Shown here piece by piece: positions 9,817-20,937 of a stretch of DNA of 64,000 nt. The translations under genes and the position numbers were made by a program. The stretch spans positions 100,880 through 164,879 of the forward strand of contig BQMJ01000069.1 of NCBI GenBank assembly GCA_025991245.1. Direction: 5' to 3'. Origin of the DNA: Galdieria partita. Its lineage: Eukaryota; Rhodophyta; Bangiophyceae; Galdieriales; Galdieriaceae. A model generated the notes under the pieces. It worked only from the letters and a program-made list of their open reading frames with translations. It was not told the origin of the DNA and searched no databases. Position 1 is the stretch's first letter. Every line of letters begins with the position of its first letter.

Positions 9817-12652
9817 TTATCCCTGTGCTTGTTGTTGAAATGCAGTAGTTTTTTGAAAATTTTCTAAAGTGATGGCTGCCAATAAAGCCGGGATAGAATT
9901 CCATCGTGCACAGTATTGTTCAATTTCGTTTCTTATTGCATAACAATACTCGGTTTCCAGTAGCTCAACTCCTACAGAATAATATCACGTCAGTCCTCCA
10001 CTTTCGATCATTCACAGTCAGTAAAATACCTCCAAGTTCATTTCTTCCAAAACAAAGTGTTTCGTTACCGCTTTCGGCATACATCGATGACAGTCTAACG
10101 TTATTCAATATTGGAGTTTCAATGACTACGCAAACCAACTCTTACCGATATTGAGCACCGACGACATGAATTTTCCAACCAAATAAATGATAACAAGTTT
10201 CACGAAACTCATTAATCTTTGTCTTGGCAACTTGTCTCGTTCTTTGTGCTCTCTTTTCAGCATCCAATGCCTTCTCTTTCCACTTGTCTGCCGGTAAAGA
10301 CAAGGCATTCCAAGTTGCACAGGAGGAGGATTGTTCATCTGTTGGTGAAGTCTGTTCCCTTGTGGATTCCGAATTTTCCTGCTCTATCCATGTCCCATGC
10401 TTGCTAGGCTCTCTCAAGTATCGATTACTGACAACCTTGGGAGGTCCTCCTTTCAAGTGCACTACTTTGGTATATCTTGGATTAAAGAATCCACTTCCTA
10501 TATGTTTCTCCAAGGCTTGCACTGCTTCTTGCAATACCTTTATTTGTGTTTCATACTCTTCATGAGACTCCAGCTGACCCTTCTGAACATTGACAACTTG
10601 CTGCAACTCCTGAATTCTATTCTTATATTCCTCAACTGTCGATAATGATTGTTCATACTCCTGGGTTAACATCTTTAGTTGTTCTTCCAACTCTTCTTTC
10701 TGTTGTTGCAGTTCCGTTTGCTGGTGAGACGTCAAAAGTACATTTGTGATGTCATTTTCAAATAGCATTGCTTACCTTTCTTTTACTTGATATCAAATTG
10801 ATACGAAGTGACTGAGCAACTGAATGTGGGGAACCCTCTATGAATGGGATCTTGTTCCATTCTTCGATTTGAAACTTCAAAGAAGAGATCAATCGGTCCT
10901 TTTCCGATAATTCAACCTCCCACTGTTTCAAAATTGTTTCCATTTCAGAGCACTGTGTTTGCAATAGTTTCATCTTCTCAAGAGAAAGTTGGTTATCTTC
11001 ATCATTCTGATAGTTCATCATGTTTGCATCCCACTGGTTGAGAATATTTTTCAATCCATCCCTTTCGTTTTCTAGTAACCTATTATATCCCAACTCAAGT
11101 TGAAAACCACGAGAAAAGCCTAACAATACTTTTACCTTTTGATAAGATTCTGACGCTCACACTGCCTTTCAAGCTCCATACAACGATATTTGTTCTATAT
11201 AAAAAACTATAGTCAGTTCCCATTCCTATCAAAAGCAAAATGCAAAAATTACTTGCTGCAACTCATCACGTAAAGCAGCAATAGTCGCTTTCATTTCCTC
11301 CATTTGATCTCGTAAAGCACTTTCCCTTTCATTCTCCACATTTTGTTCAGCATCTCGTCTATATGACAACTCCTTTAGTTGTCTCATCGCTTCTTCTACA
11401 TCTCGCACTCCTGTCATCGCATATACCAACTCTAGCAACTCGTTGCTTTGTTCTCGAAGTACCTACAGCTTATTAGAAAACTTTCGATATAATCATCGAA
11501 ACATACCTCTAACGAATTTTTGGCTTCTTCTGCTTCTGTCAGTTCCCATTTCAAAATTTCCATTTGTTTTCTAACGCTATTCAGTTCTCTCTGAAGCAAC
11601 TTGTTGGTTTCTTCCAACCAAGTCGTTGAAGTATTTTGTGAATAGCTTGGTTTCTCTTGGTCTATTTTCTCTTGCACACTAGGCGAAGTTGTTGTAACAT
11701 TGTGACAACACTGTCTGTATCTCTCATTGGCCTGTTCCAGTTGAGTCACCAGTTCCTATCTTTGGTCAGTTACTTCAATATCCGTATCATTTTGTTCACT
11801 CACCTTGTTCCAAATACGTTCTTCCTCTAATTCATCTGCCGTCAATTTCCATCTATCTCCTAAATTTTCTACTTGGGTAATTAACTGCTCCTTTTCGTTT
11901 TCTAGTTTTGATATTTGATGCTGCAGATTTTCTACTTGACGCTTCCAAGTATCCTTCCAGCAAGTTAAAAGCCAAAACTTCGCAAAATACGGTGCTCACT
12001 TCGACACGTCTTCTATTTGCTTGGACTTCATCCAAAGTTTTTCTCAGTTGCGTCAAATCTGTATTCGACTTTTCTTCCTTTTGTTTCCAATATTCGATTT
12101 CTTGTATAGCTTTATCTTTCCATTCCTCCCATTCTTTCTGTGTTTCCTATATGCAGTCATGTGAATCCGTCAAAAAGCGGCACAAGTCTCTTTTGTTCAC
12201 TTTACCTGAAGTCTCCATTCCGATTCTTCATACCTCGTTTTAGCATCTTGCCATTGTTCAGTAAGTTGAATCAACTGATTTTCCCATTGTTGTCTCCTAT
12301 CTCTATGTTCTTCTTCGTTCTGTTCATAAAGTTGTTTCCAATATTCCATCTTTTCCATGTCAAGTTTCTCAGGTTATGAGAATGGATACTTACTTGTTCG
12401 TTTGTGCGCACGAGTTCATTCTTCAGTGCAATAGCTACAGCTTGTAACTGGGCAACATCTTCAACTAAATACCGCGTTACTTGTATGGGTCTCTTTCAGT
12501 TCTCTATACTTGCCTGTTTCCACTGTGGCAGTTGTGACATTCTTTCCACGTGGTGTAGCTCGCAGTGCTTCACGTACTGCTGGACACTGCAACGTTTTCA
12601 GCTGCTGATACAAAGACTCCAATATATTTTCTGTACAAGTTTCTTCATTCAT
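9817..12652 (-). CDS. MAD1: MAD1, spindle assembly checkpoint protein
   Basis: Mad1 recruits Mad2 to unattached kinetochores and templates checkpoint signalling. Twelve exons on the minus strand: 12652-12514, 12464-12394, 12349-12206, 12146-12000, 11941-11804, 11755-11507, 11462-11253, 11194-11136, 11079-10776, 10720-10146, 10094-10030, 9971-9817. They sum to 751 aa in one frame. Most of the protein is coiled coil. A Mad2-interaction motif, KVVHLKGGPP, lies near residue 572. The C-terminal globular domain shows KINEFRETCYHLFGWKI, LSSMYAE, VELLETEY and SIPALLAAITLENF, matching the Mad1 C-terminus. Intron 1 (12465-12513) is a GC-AG intron with a GCAAGT donor. Intron 2 could use the acceptor at 12350 (44 nt) or at 12368 (26 nt); the longer is chosen. 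Both keep frame. Confidence 0.92.
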
Positions 12653-12741
12653 TCAAACCCAACAATCCACACAAGCACAAACTCAATTCCGAGGCGCGCT
12701 CATGTTGCATTTTTTTCTTTCCTCTCTTGATTCCAAAAGTG

Positions 12742-13551
12742 TTATTTATTATTGCGTTCTTGATGGATGGACAATATATCACCAGAAACCAACAAATTAG
12801 CCAACTGGTTCCCTTTCAAGTAATCATATTCACCAATAGGCATCACCAAGTTTTCCATCTTTCCTTGTGTGGTTACCACTTGTAACGGAAATGTCCCCAA
12901 AGGTTGTTTCCATAACAAATGTAGCCATCCGGGTGGATTTTTATTCGCCAAAGCATCAAACCGTAGCAATCTTTCCACATTGCCAACTCGAATGTTGCCC
13001 ACTTTTACTTGCACATAGTACGGTTTACCCAAACCCAAATATCGATGTTGATAAAACCGCAACATTCCTTGTTTCCTAAACTCTCTAATTTCGATAATCC
13101 TACCTTTGGTTAACCATCGAGTGACCACCACAAACGTCAAACATATACCCATAAATACAGAATATACTAGCAAACTCACACCAATGGTTTGGTCTTTGGA
13201 AGGAGTGCCGTGAATGTAGTGCGGACCAAAAAACAAATAGCCGGCATAAATAGAAAAAGCCAGCTGTCCCAAAGGTATAAGGTTTGCAAATCGATACAAA
13301 AATACTTCGCGATGTTTAAATAGAACTATTTCTTCCTCCAATGGTATGGAATGGGTGGAAAAGCGTGCAATACTCATAGGATGACCCTTTTGTCTTCGAG
13401 TTGGTAACCACTGCGTAGAAAAAGAAAAACGACTATCCCAATGGTAGTATATCTTTTTGAAGTTTGACATCCACTCATTAGAACATCCACTTTTCCATAA
13501 CGAAGTTGTACTGTTTCCTAACGATCGACGTAACAGAAAAAGCCATCGCAT
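12742..13551 (-). CDS. TMEM223-like mitochondrial membrane protein
   Basis: Single-exon gene of 269 aa from the ATG at 13551 (an in-frame ATG at 13617 would overlap the divergent AMP deaminase start and is less likely). The N-terminus MRWLFLLRRSLGNSTTS is basic and hydroxylated, like a mitochondrial presequence. Two hydrophobic segments follow, around PLGQLAFSIYAGYLFF and IGVSLLVYSVFMGICLTFVV, with the segment EEEIVLFKHREVFLYRF before the first. The order (charged VLFKH block, two membrane helices, then a beta-rich soluble tail with GLGKPYYVQVKVG) resembles TMEM223, a mitochondrial respiratory-complex assembly factor in animals. TMEM70/TMEM186-type relatives are alternatives. It lies 89 nt downstream of nothing else on its strand before MAD1, whose start is at 12652. 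Confidence 0.6.
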   Translation of the reverse strand: MRWLFLLRRSLGNSTTSLWKSGCSNEWMSNFKKIYYHWDSRFSFSTQWLPTRRQKGHPMSIARFSTHSIPLEEEIVLFKHREVFLYRFANLIPLGQLAFSIYAGYLFFGPHYIHGTPSKDQTIGVSLLVYSVFMGICLTFVVVTRWLTKGRIIEIREFRKQGMLRFYQHRYLGLGKPYYVQVKVGNIRVGNVERLLRFDALANKNPPGWLHLLWKQPLGTFPLQVVTTQGKMENLVMPIGEYDYLKGNQLANLLVSGDILSIHQERNNK

Positions 13552-13603
13552 GACGATGAACGACGATTTCACGAGAGTCGTTTCGTGATCGTTCGATATA
13601 AAT
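13552..13603. promoter_or_regulatory. Bidirectional promoter between TMEM223-like gene and AMP deaminase
   Basis: Only 52 bases separate the two preferred divergent start codons (13551 on minus, 13604 on plus). The block contains an AT-rich stretch (gatataaatatgg at about 13593-13605) next to the AMP deaminase start. The exact extent is inferred from the start codons, not from a recognised motif. Confidence 0.4.
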
Positions 13604-16284
13604 ATGGCAGGCCGCAATCATTCTTCTTTTATCAGTATTCCTAGAATCGTATGTAAAAGTCATAGAAAACTTGGATATATACTAAAGTATATGTCTAGAG
13701 TAGTAAAGCACCTACTTCTCCCAGTAAGCAGTCTTTTCAAGACTGGGATGATAGCGACTCGGCAAAGGAGGCAACTCAAGACGTGGACACTTTAGACGTT
13801 ACACCTTTAATAGATCGAACGGATGAAGAAGTAGCCGATGTAAGACTCGTTGGAATATTGTTCCCTTTTCTCACAACTATAATAGGCCAATTTCAAGTAT
13901 GCAAGTTTGCAAGAAGCGGCTGCCAATTTTCGGCTGTTTAGTGACAAGAGAGAAGAAATTGAAAGGAGCTTTCAGCGTTTAGTTGTTTCAGGAGGCATAG
14001 AAGAAGAACTTTCAGAAATAGAGCTGCAAGCGTGTCAGTTGCTAACGGAAGCTATTCGTCTAAGAGAACAATACATTCGGAAGCCTTTGGTAACGAGTGA
14101 CTCAGCTTTATTGACTCTCTTTTGTAACAACCGCTGAATAGAATCCAGAGTGGCAACATCCCAAGCCATCTAAAGTTACCGAGTATACTACTTTTGTTCC
14201 TCCGCCTTATGATCCTTTTACGAAAGATATTCCGCCTGCTTCATCCCATTGCTTTTCTTGGAAGAGAGGAATCTTACGTATCTTTGCCAATGCAGAAGAT
14301 TATCTTTGTGACAAATGTTTGTATCAAGTAAGCCTATGGAAATAGAGGTTTTCATATGTCTTGATGATTATTTCTTTGTTCCCTTTAGGTGCCATCTTTT
14401 GAACAATTTGGAACAGATTTGCAACGCTTGATGACTATTGTGAATGACCCAGATTGTCGTTCCTTTTGTTATAAGCGTCTTATGTTTTTATCCACCAAAG
14501 ATCAGATGCATCGAATACTCAACTCGGATAAAGAGCAATTGGAGAAGATGACAGTTCCTCATCGAGACTTTTACAATGTGAGAAAAGTGGACACGCATGT
14601 GCATCACTCGAGTTGTATGAACCAAAAACATTTATTGAGGTTTATCAAGTCTAAACTGAAGAAGAATCCTGACGAACCTGTTCTAACTAATCGAGAGGAT
14701 CCTTCCAAACCACCACTTACATTGAGAGAGGTATTCTTGGTCGTTTTATTCATTTCTGTTCTATGCCAATGTTTAGGTCTTTGATTCTTTACATCTGACA
14801 GCCTATGATTTATCGGTAGATACTTTGGATGTTCATGCAGATAATTCCACTTTTCATCGATTTGATCGATTCAATCTCAAATATTCTCCGTGAGTATGCA
14901 AAATTTCTGATAAAGAGCTCTCATATTCTCTTAGTTTTGGTCATTCAAGGCTGCGGGAAATATTTTTGAAAACGGACAATTATATTCAAGGCAAATATTT
15001 GGCCGAGATGACTCGCGAAGTTTTTGAAGATTTGAAAGAAAATAAATATCAAAATGCGGAATATCGAATTTCTATTTATGGAAAATCATATGATGAATGG
15101 GATCGGTTGGCTCAGTGGTAAGTCACAATAAGATATGGGGTGATGTTGGCAGTTTATGGATTATGCAAAAGGTTTGAGAGGAACAAGATATATAGTGATA
15201 ATGTTCGTTGGCTGATTCAGATTCCTCGATTGTTCAATTTGTACAAAGAGAATCGTATTTTACACCACTTTCAAGAAATGCTGGAGAATATATTTACACC
15301 TTTGATTCAAGTTACTATTGATCCCAGTTCTCATCCCAGCTTACATCGTTTATTACAACAAGGCAAGTGAGTATATTGTTTTTTGGGACCGTTGGATGAT
15401 TTCTTTGTAGTGGTTGGTTTTGATTCCGTGGATGATGAAAGTGTAGTGCAGCCGCGTTTGAATTGGAGTCGTATAGGACCACCTGCTCAGTGGACGTTTG
15501 ATGTGAATCCTCCTTATTCATATTATTCGTATTACATTTATGCCAATTTATATGTCTTGAACAAGTAAGAGAAAGGAACGAGACATGGAAATCTCTTTTC
15601 ACAGGATCTCTCTCTAAAAATAGGTTACGTGAAGCTCGAGGATTTTCTACTTTTCGTTATCGTCCGCATGCAGGTGAAGCAGGTGATATGGAGCATTTGG
15701 CGGTTTGTTTCTTATTAGCAGATGGTATCAATCACGGCATCAAGTTGAGAAAGAGCCCTCCTTTACAGTATTTGTACTATCTTTGTCAAATTGGTTTGGC
15801 AATGTCACCTTTGAGTAACAATTTGTTGTTTATGGAGTAAGTTTTCCATTTCCTATATCCATTTCGTGCTTGCTATATCTTTAGATATTTCCGTAATCCA
15901 TTGCCCATCTATTTTGCGCGTGGATTGAATGTTTCCATCTCGTCGGATGATCCATTACAGTTTCATTTCACGAAAGAGCCTTTGATGGAAGAGTATTCAG
16001 TAGCCGCACAAGTATGGAAATTTTCCAACACGGATTTGGCAGAATTGGCACGCAACTCTGTATTGCAAAGTGGATTTGAAGCTTGTGTCAAGGAGCAATG
16101 GATTGGCAAATATTGGTACCGACCGGGTGCTGAAGGAAATGATATTCAAAAGACAGGCGTCGCAAATATTCGTCTTCGTTATCGCTTTGAAACTTTGATG
16201 GACGAACTCGCACTGATATTCCGTCGCCAAGTGCCAACCGATATTCATGTGTTGCCCAATTGGAAAGCAAGATGGACAGCATAA
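13604..16284 (+). CDS. AMPD: AMP deaminase
   Basis: Converts AMP to IMP in the purine nucleotide cycle. Eleven exons: 13604-13648, 13699-13839, 13886-14089, 14142-14327, 14389-14730, 14777-14889, 14935-15117, 15172-15362, 15411-15564, 15624-15836, 15885-16284, giving 723 aa. Family motifs in order: the metal-binding [93 protein letters not shown] with INHGI; and [19 protein letters not shown]. The catalytic TIM barrel is complete. Intron 8 (15363-15410) is GC-AG with a GCAAGT donor; using it restores [15 protein letters not shown], whereas a GT donor 4 nt downstream breaks the frame. Stop codons of this gene and the convergent transporter are about 104 nt apart. Confidence 0.95.
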
Positions 16285-16388
16285 AACGTGGTTTGAAAAA
16301 ACTCGCCTAAACATATTTATAGATTATGTCCATCGAAACAAAACAAATGAAAAACAATCGTCCTTCAATCTATGCGTCGTCATCACTA

Positions 16389-17251
16389 CTAGACTGATCG
16401 ACGACGTTTGAACCACATATAAACATCGGTCATCAAAGGATTGAATAGAATGGGTCTTCCAAACAAGTCTTCAAATAGAAAACTTGCTGCATTATACCAA
16501 CCTGTAGCCGCTAATAGAATACTAAACACACCACCTGGAACAGTACTTATTTTTCCATACAAGGAAGCCATGGAAAGTATCAAAGACATTTCCACAAAGA
16601 AAAACATAATCATGAGTCCCAGAGTTAACATAAACGAAGCAATATAGATATAAGTGTTGAATATAATGTAACCAAATATCATAGCACCCAAGCCATGTTC
16701 CAATTGAACGATTGAAATGGGACCAAAGAAGCCTTGAGTCCAAAACACCATATAAGCGCCAAACGCCAAGTAGAATGCACCATAAGAAGATGCTGCTACT
16801 CCAGTAAAGTTGTCATTATTTATAAAGGCCAATATTCCGGCCACAATTTGACAAAACCCACTATAAAAGAATGCTGGAGGTGCTACAGTAGGAAGTAACT
16901 CGGAAGAAATGAGTCCCACGTTGACAATACCAAGGAAGCAGGCACCTGTTGAAAAAGCAGACAGTGCCAATATAGCAGGTTTACCAGCAACATTACGAAA
17001 GTTTCTCATAGCTATCCATGTCAATATAAATATATCAAAACTGTAAACTCTAACAACCACATACCTGGTGGTAAGTTATGATGTAATAAATGAAGATGGT
17101 CCTGTCCATTCAAGCCAGCACTCCTATCCATATAGGAACCTCCTAATCCATAAGTTGTTTCCTTTCTAGTCTCTTCTCCTTCTTCTTCATCCGTATTTCT
17201 CTTTCTTATATTTGTCAGATTACTATCTGCCAACTGCGCTTCCGTCTGCAT
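16389..17251 (-). CDS. GPR1/FUN34/SatP-family (acetate/succinate) transporter
   Basis: Two exons, 17251-17065 and 17011-16389, across a 53-nt intron (17012-17064) give 269 aa. The N-terminal ~60 residues are hydrophilic and charged (RKRNTDEEEGEETRKET) and probably cytosolic. Six hydrophobic segments follow. The family's SSYGAFYLAFGAYMVFW block is clear, as is the preceding GFCQIVAGILAFINNDNF. The usual N-P-x-P signature at the first helix reads AGKPAILALSAF, so one pore-lining motif is altered. Members such as yeast Ady2 and bacterial SatP move acetate and other small carboxylates with protons across the plasma membrane. The exact substrate cannot be read from sequence. The gene converges with AMP deaminase. 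Confidence 0.8.
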
Positions 17252-17455
17252 CTCGAGTTGCTAATCTCCAACAATACTAGAAAAATAAAAAGAGACAAAC
17301 CGGAGAATGGCTTCTCCTTCCTTCTCTGCTCATTTGTCCTCAAGACATTGGGACTCTGCTGCGCGGCTGGCCTTTGGTTTCCATATGTCTCTTGGATGAC
17401 AGCAAAGCAAGCGAGGGCTTTCCTTGCCTATCTTTCCAACATCTCCGAGCACTTT
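17252..17455. other. Short spacer, no gene seen
   Basis: About 200 bases between the stop of the hydrolase and the start of the transporter, both on the minus strand, so it should hold the transporter promoter. A plus-strand open frame crossing it has no family resemblance and overlaps the hydrolase exon; it is not called. Confidence 0.5.
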
Positions 17456-18907
17456 TTACAATTCCAAACAAGAAGAACGATGAAGCAACAACTTTTCCAA
17501 CATTCCAATGACTCTCTTCGTATCCTCTCTCAACGCACCATGTAAATATTCATTGGTTACCCAAATATTACAATGAGCAATCTGTCTAGCAGTTTCTATA
17601 CTCTTATGATAATCAACATAAATATCATCATAAAATATAGCAGCTGCTGTAGGAATTGGATTATTTTGCAACTGCTCTTTGTGATACAACATGGACCAAT
17701 TTCTCTCTTTGGCCAACTGATCAACTACTTTTTGATATGGACGTAAACTAGCAAACTATGGACACAAATGTATATTTCATCAATCACACAAGAACAATCA
17801 ACTTACTTGTTCAAACATAAAAGGGAATATCATTTCACCTGTAAAATAGATGGGACGCTGGGTCTGTAAACAATAGCTCGCATCAAAACATGACAAACTA
17901 CGAAATACTTGTTCTGCTGCCCAAATACTCGTACAATTCTCTTCTTTATCACTGCCATTCCAATAAATACTTTCATGCAGAACTGCATAGAGTGGATGGG
18001 TTTCCCAAGAAGAAAGAATTTGATCCACAGTAGCTAAAAAATGTTCCGATAGAATACGATTGCCTTGAAAGTCTTGCGTAAAAGCTTTTTCTAACAAACA
18101 ATGAAGACTACCAAAACCGCCTGTGAAACCCAAAGTTCGATGTCCCAATGTTTGTAAACCTCTTGGCGTAAGTATAGAACCAGAAGACAACTTGATTCCA
18201 GAAGAACGATCAAGATATTGTACAATACTCCTTACCAACGGAATATCTTGTGGAAAGTGACAATAATATTTTTCATTTTGTTGAATAAGTCTTTGAAACA
18301 AAGCTTCATATACCGAAATACCCTGAAATCCTGGAAAGATAGGAGGCAATCCTGCAGTTATATAACAAGAATGTAAAGAATGAGGAAAAAGGGACAAATA
18401 GGTAACTGCGCAGAAACCTCCAAACGACTGTCCCAATATAGACCAAGTAGAGTCTCCATATAAGCTTTTGCGACAATATTCTGCGTCTCTTACTATGGAA
18501 TCTGCACGAAAACAAGAAAGAAACTTGGCTTGTTCCTTTACATGGGAAGAATAAGCTTCCAATACTTTCCAATGGATGGGAAACGAAAGACCTGTTCCTC
18601 TTTGTTCTAATAAGACGATGACATCAAAATAGTCAAGAAGAGGTCTTAAAAAGTGAGTAGAATCTGGTCTTGGACTTTCCATTCCAGGACCTCCTTGTAA
18701 GTAACAAACTACTTTGGGAGGACAAGTATTCCTCGTTGTTGCTGTGTTGGGGTTTTCCAAAGAAACGACTCTTACGAATAGTGGAATAGTACCTTCAAGT
18801 TGATGGGAATAATCTAAAGGAACTTGAAACATATAATTGTCACACTGAAAACCATTTAACGTAAAACTTTGGTTAGGCTGTAACAACATACGATTTTCAC
18901 TATTCAT
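17456..18907 (-). CDS. Prolyl-iminopeptidase-like alpha/beta hydrolase (S33)
   Basis: Two exons, 18907-17807 and 17755-17456, across a 51-nt intron (17756-17806) give 466 aa. The fold is an alpha/beta hydrolase. The oxyanion motif is YLQGGPGMESPRPDS, and EQRGTG follows the next strand. The nucleophile elbow is GQSFGGFCAVTYLSLFP with TAGLPP behind it. The C-terminal histidine is probably in TNEYLHGALRED. This is the pattern of the larger (about 430-470 aa) prolyl iminopeptidases, which remove N-terminal proline from peptides. The acid residue usually in a G-x-x-D segment is not obvious, since the equivalent strand reads IYFTGEMIFPF. No signal peptide is visible, so it is probably cytosolic. 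Its start lies 40 nt after the stop of the BRL1/BRR6 gene. Confidence 0.8.
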
Positions 18908-18947
18908 TCCAGATGATCATGCCACTTGTGTCATCCTCTTTGGGTTG

Positions 18948-19918
18948 CTATTTCTGGTCAGTTTGATGATATTCAAATGGATACACAAATGGAGACTTCT
19001 TTTTAGCAAAATGAAAAGCCAAATTGCTAATCAATGTAAACCCTAAAAGCAAAAGCAAAATAACCGATAACGTTCGATACGAAATGGGCTCCACAAAAGA
19101 GTTGAGAACCTCAAGTTATAGTTGTTTATATCTCTCCAAGAAAAAGAAAATCAACTTACTTCTGAAAGAGTCTCTGCATATAATTTGGTTTTCGAACCGA
19201 TCGACTTGGGGTCTCTCGTCATACATACATACCAAGTATGACATTGTTGGCGAAGAAGTGGAATGGATTGCGTTTCATTGCACTTGTTGTCCACATAGTC
19301 ATTATGACAACGTCGAACAATGGATTGAGCTTCGATGGTTTGTTCCATTACTTTTCCAACAATGTCGTTTCGAATACTCCAAGCAATGGACAAAAGAGAA
19401 AATAGAATAATAGCAACGATAACCATATTCAAAGTCAACTGCAAATATCCAGCAATGACATATGGCATATACAAATGTTTCTGTAGTTGATTATGTTCTT
19501 CTTGGCCCCATTGTCTCCTTTCAATAAGACTTGAATCTTCCATATTCTTTCTTGAAGGAATATCCAGTGCTTTACTAGTGCTCTCCAAACCCTGAGAGTT
19601 TGGATGAGAACAAGAAGGACCTTTCAAGTCAGATAACCAAGTCCAAGGAAGGGTTCGTTTGAGTCTCTTTTGATACAGATTCCTTCGGTGTAATCCTGAA
19701 CCTACACGGAGGCTTTGTAGCCTTTTCGCAAGTGCTTTGGAATGAAGAATGGCATCCAAAGTTTCAGTTTCTTCCTTCGAGTTTGAAAGGTTTAGTTGAC
19801 TAGTATCCAATTCTTGTTGGGAGTGAAGAGGAAATGTCCAGAATGAAATACTACTTGAGTGGGTCTTCTTATTGGAACAAAGAGAGGAAGCCTTGTCATC
19901 CAAATCCATAGGATCCAT
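18948..19918 (-). CDS. BRL1: BRL1/BRR6-domain nuclear envelope protein
   Basis: Two exons, 19918-19160 and 19109-18948, across a 50-nt intron (19110-19159) give 306 aa. The Brr6-like C-C domain is at about residues 165-290. A membrane helix (LNMVIVAIILFSLLSIAW) is followed by IRNDIVGKVMEQ, then four cysteines in the order CHNDYVDNKC and QQCHTWYVCM. NRDP-like MTRDPKSIGS and AETLSEVLNSFVEPISYRTL follow, then a second membrane helix rich in leucine. The first ~150 residues are polar and low complexity. Brl1/Brr6 proteins act at the fusion of inner and outer nuclear membranes during pore-complex assembly and in membrane lipid homeostasis; they occur in organisms with closed mitosis. The start at 19918 is chosen because the upstream extension of the frame is low-complexity and AT-rich. 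A TA-rich tract lies at about 20005-20034. Confidence 0.85.
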
Positions 19919-20004
19919 CACAACCAACGAAATGAAATGGCTCAATGACCCAAAAGAGAAACGGTCCATAAGAAGGCATTGGAAGATCATATCGTATATG
20001 GCAT

Positions 20005-20034
20005 ACGTATATATAAATATATATATAAATATGC
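20005..20034. repeat. TATA-rich low-complexity tract upstream of BRL1/BRR6 gene
   Basis: Alternating TA/TAAA sequence about 90-115 nt upstream of the BRL1/BRR6 start codon on the opposite strand. It could be a TATA-type promoter element or simple-sequence DNA; the sequence alone does not decide. Confidence 0.4.
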
Positions 20035-20130
20035 ATAGAACAGTTTTGATACAATCTCTTCTAAAACGGAAAACAAAGAATAACTTTCTACAAGAAAAAC
20101 AGGAGACCCATCGAGACCCAAAATAGTAGA

Positions 20131-20937
20131 TGGTGCGTTTTGCACAAATAAAGCAACAGTACATTGTTTCTAGCTTCGATCATCCTACTACTGATCTCAT
20201 TATTCTCGCCAAATCTGTATTCATAACGAGCTTTCCTTGAAAGGACTTACTGTGATGAAAAGACAAGAGCAAGTTGTTCCTCTATCAAGCAACGAGCAAA
20301 AGCATTCTGTAATAAAAGCCACTTGCTTTGCTGCTCTTATGTCTTTAGAAGAGACGAGTGAATCTATCAACCAGCTTCTCTAAAGAAATACATTTCAAGA
20401 CTACAACGATTGGCTCATATTCTCTTCTATCCACTTGAAATGATACATTTTATCGCAACTTGAAGTCATTCAGTTTTGAGCTATTTCCACAGCAACATAC
20501 AAATCTTCAAAGACTTGTTAAATATCTAGTCCATTGTACTGCTTTACAAGAATATTCTGTTAGCTTTGAAACATTTCTATAAGAAAAAGTACAGAATAGT
20601 ATGGGTTTTTCCATTCCACGCATTTATTTCAACTATCGTATACAAATTCTTGTAAACTACTTTGAAGTCTCTGCTTGGGAAATGTAACTTGTCATGTCTT
20701 TAGCAGCAGTTTAAATAACTTTTAATTGGATCTTGCGAATGGTAGCTGATGAATTGGCAGCATTCCAACTCTCCATACAATCACTTCAATCCCTTTGCAA
20801 TTGGTAATCCTAACTCGAAACGAAACTCACCAAGTCGAATGGGCACAAAGGCTCATCGTCTGACCATGCAATTCCTTCGATTCCCTTCTCTGTCGCTTAG
20901 TGAAATTGCTCTTCTTGAGAATCTTCTGGACTAGTTA
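20131..20937 (+). other. Scattered coding-looking fragments, unresolved gene or relic
   Basis: Several short open blocks on the plus strand look protein-like but do not connect. They are: ATG at 20131 (MVRFAQIKQQYIVSSFDHPT, then a possible GTATTC donor); MKRQEQVVPLSS from 20254; RLVKYLVHCTALQEYSVSF near 20520; KKKYRIVWVFPFHAFIS near 20585; and MVADELAAFQLSIQSLQSL near 20741. The first block and the KKKYRIVW block are faintly like RNase P subunit POP5, and the LVKYL block is faintly like PEX11. Neither match is good enough to name. Frame changes occur without clean splice sites, so a decayed gene at the edge of the subtelomere is the simplest reading. Confidence 0.3.

Noticed and set aside
12350-12393. 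A 26-nt intron in MAD1 using the nearest acceptor (CTGAG at 12368)
   Set aside because: Both acceptors keep frame, but 26 nt would be far shorter than every other intron seen (minimum 44 nt), so the acceptor at 12350 is preferred.
13552-13617. The upstream ATG at 13617 as start of the TMEM223-like gene
   Set aside because: It would overlap the divergent AMP deaminase first exon, and the downstream ATG at 13551 gives a typical mitochondrial presequence.
17258-17545. 95-codon plus-strand open frame
   Set aside because: Half of it is antisense to the hydrolase 3' exon and it has no recognisable family features.
19024-19410. 128-codon plus-strand open frame
   Set aside because: Antisense to the BRL1/BRR6 gene, whose cysteine-containing domain is well supported.
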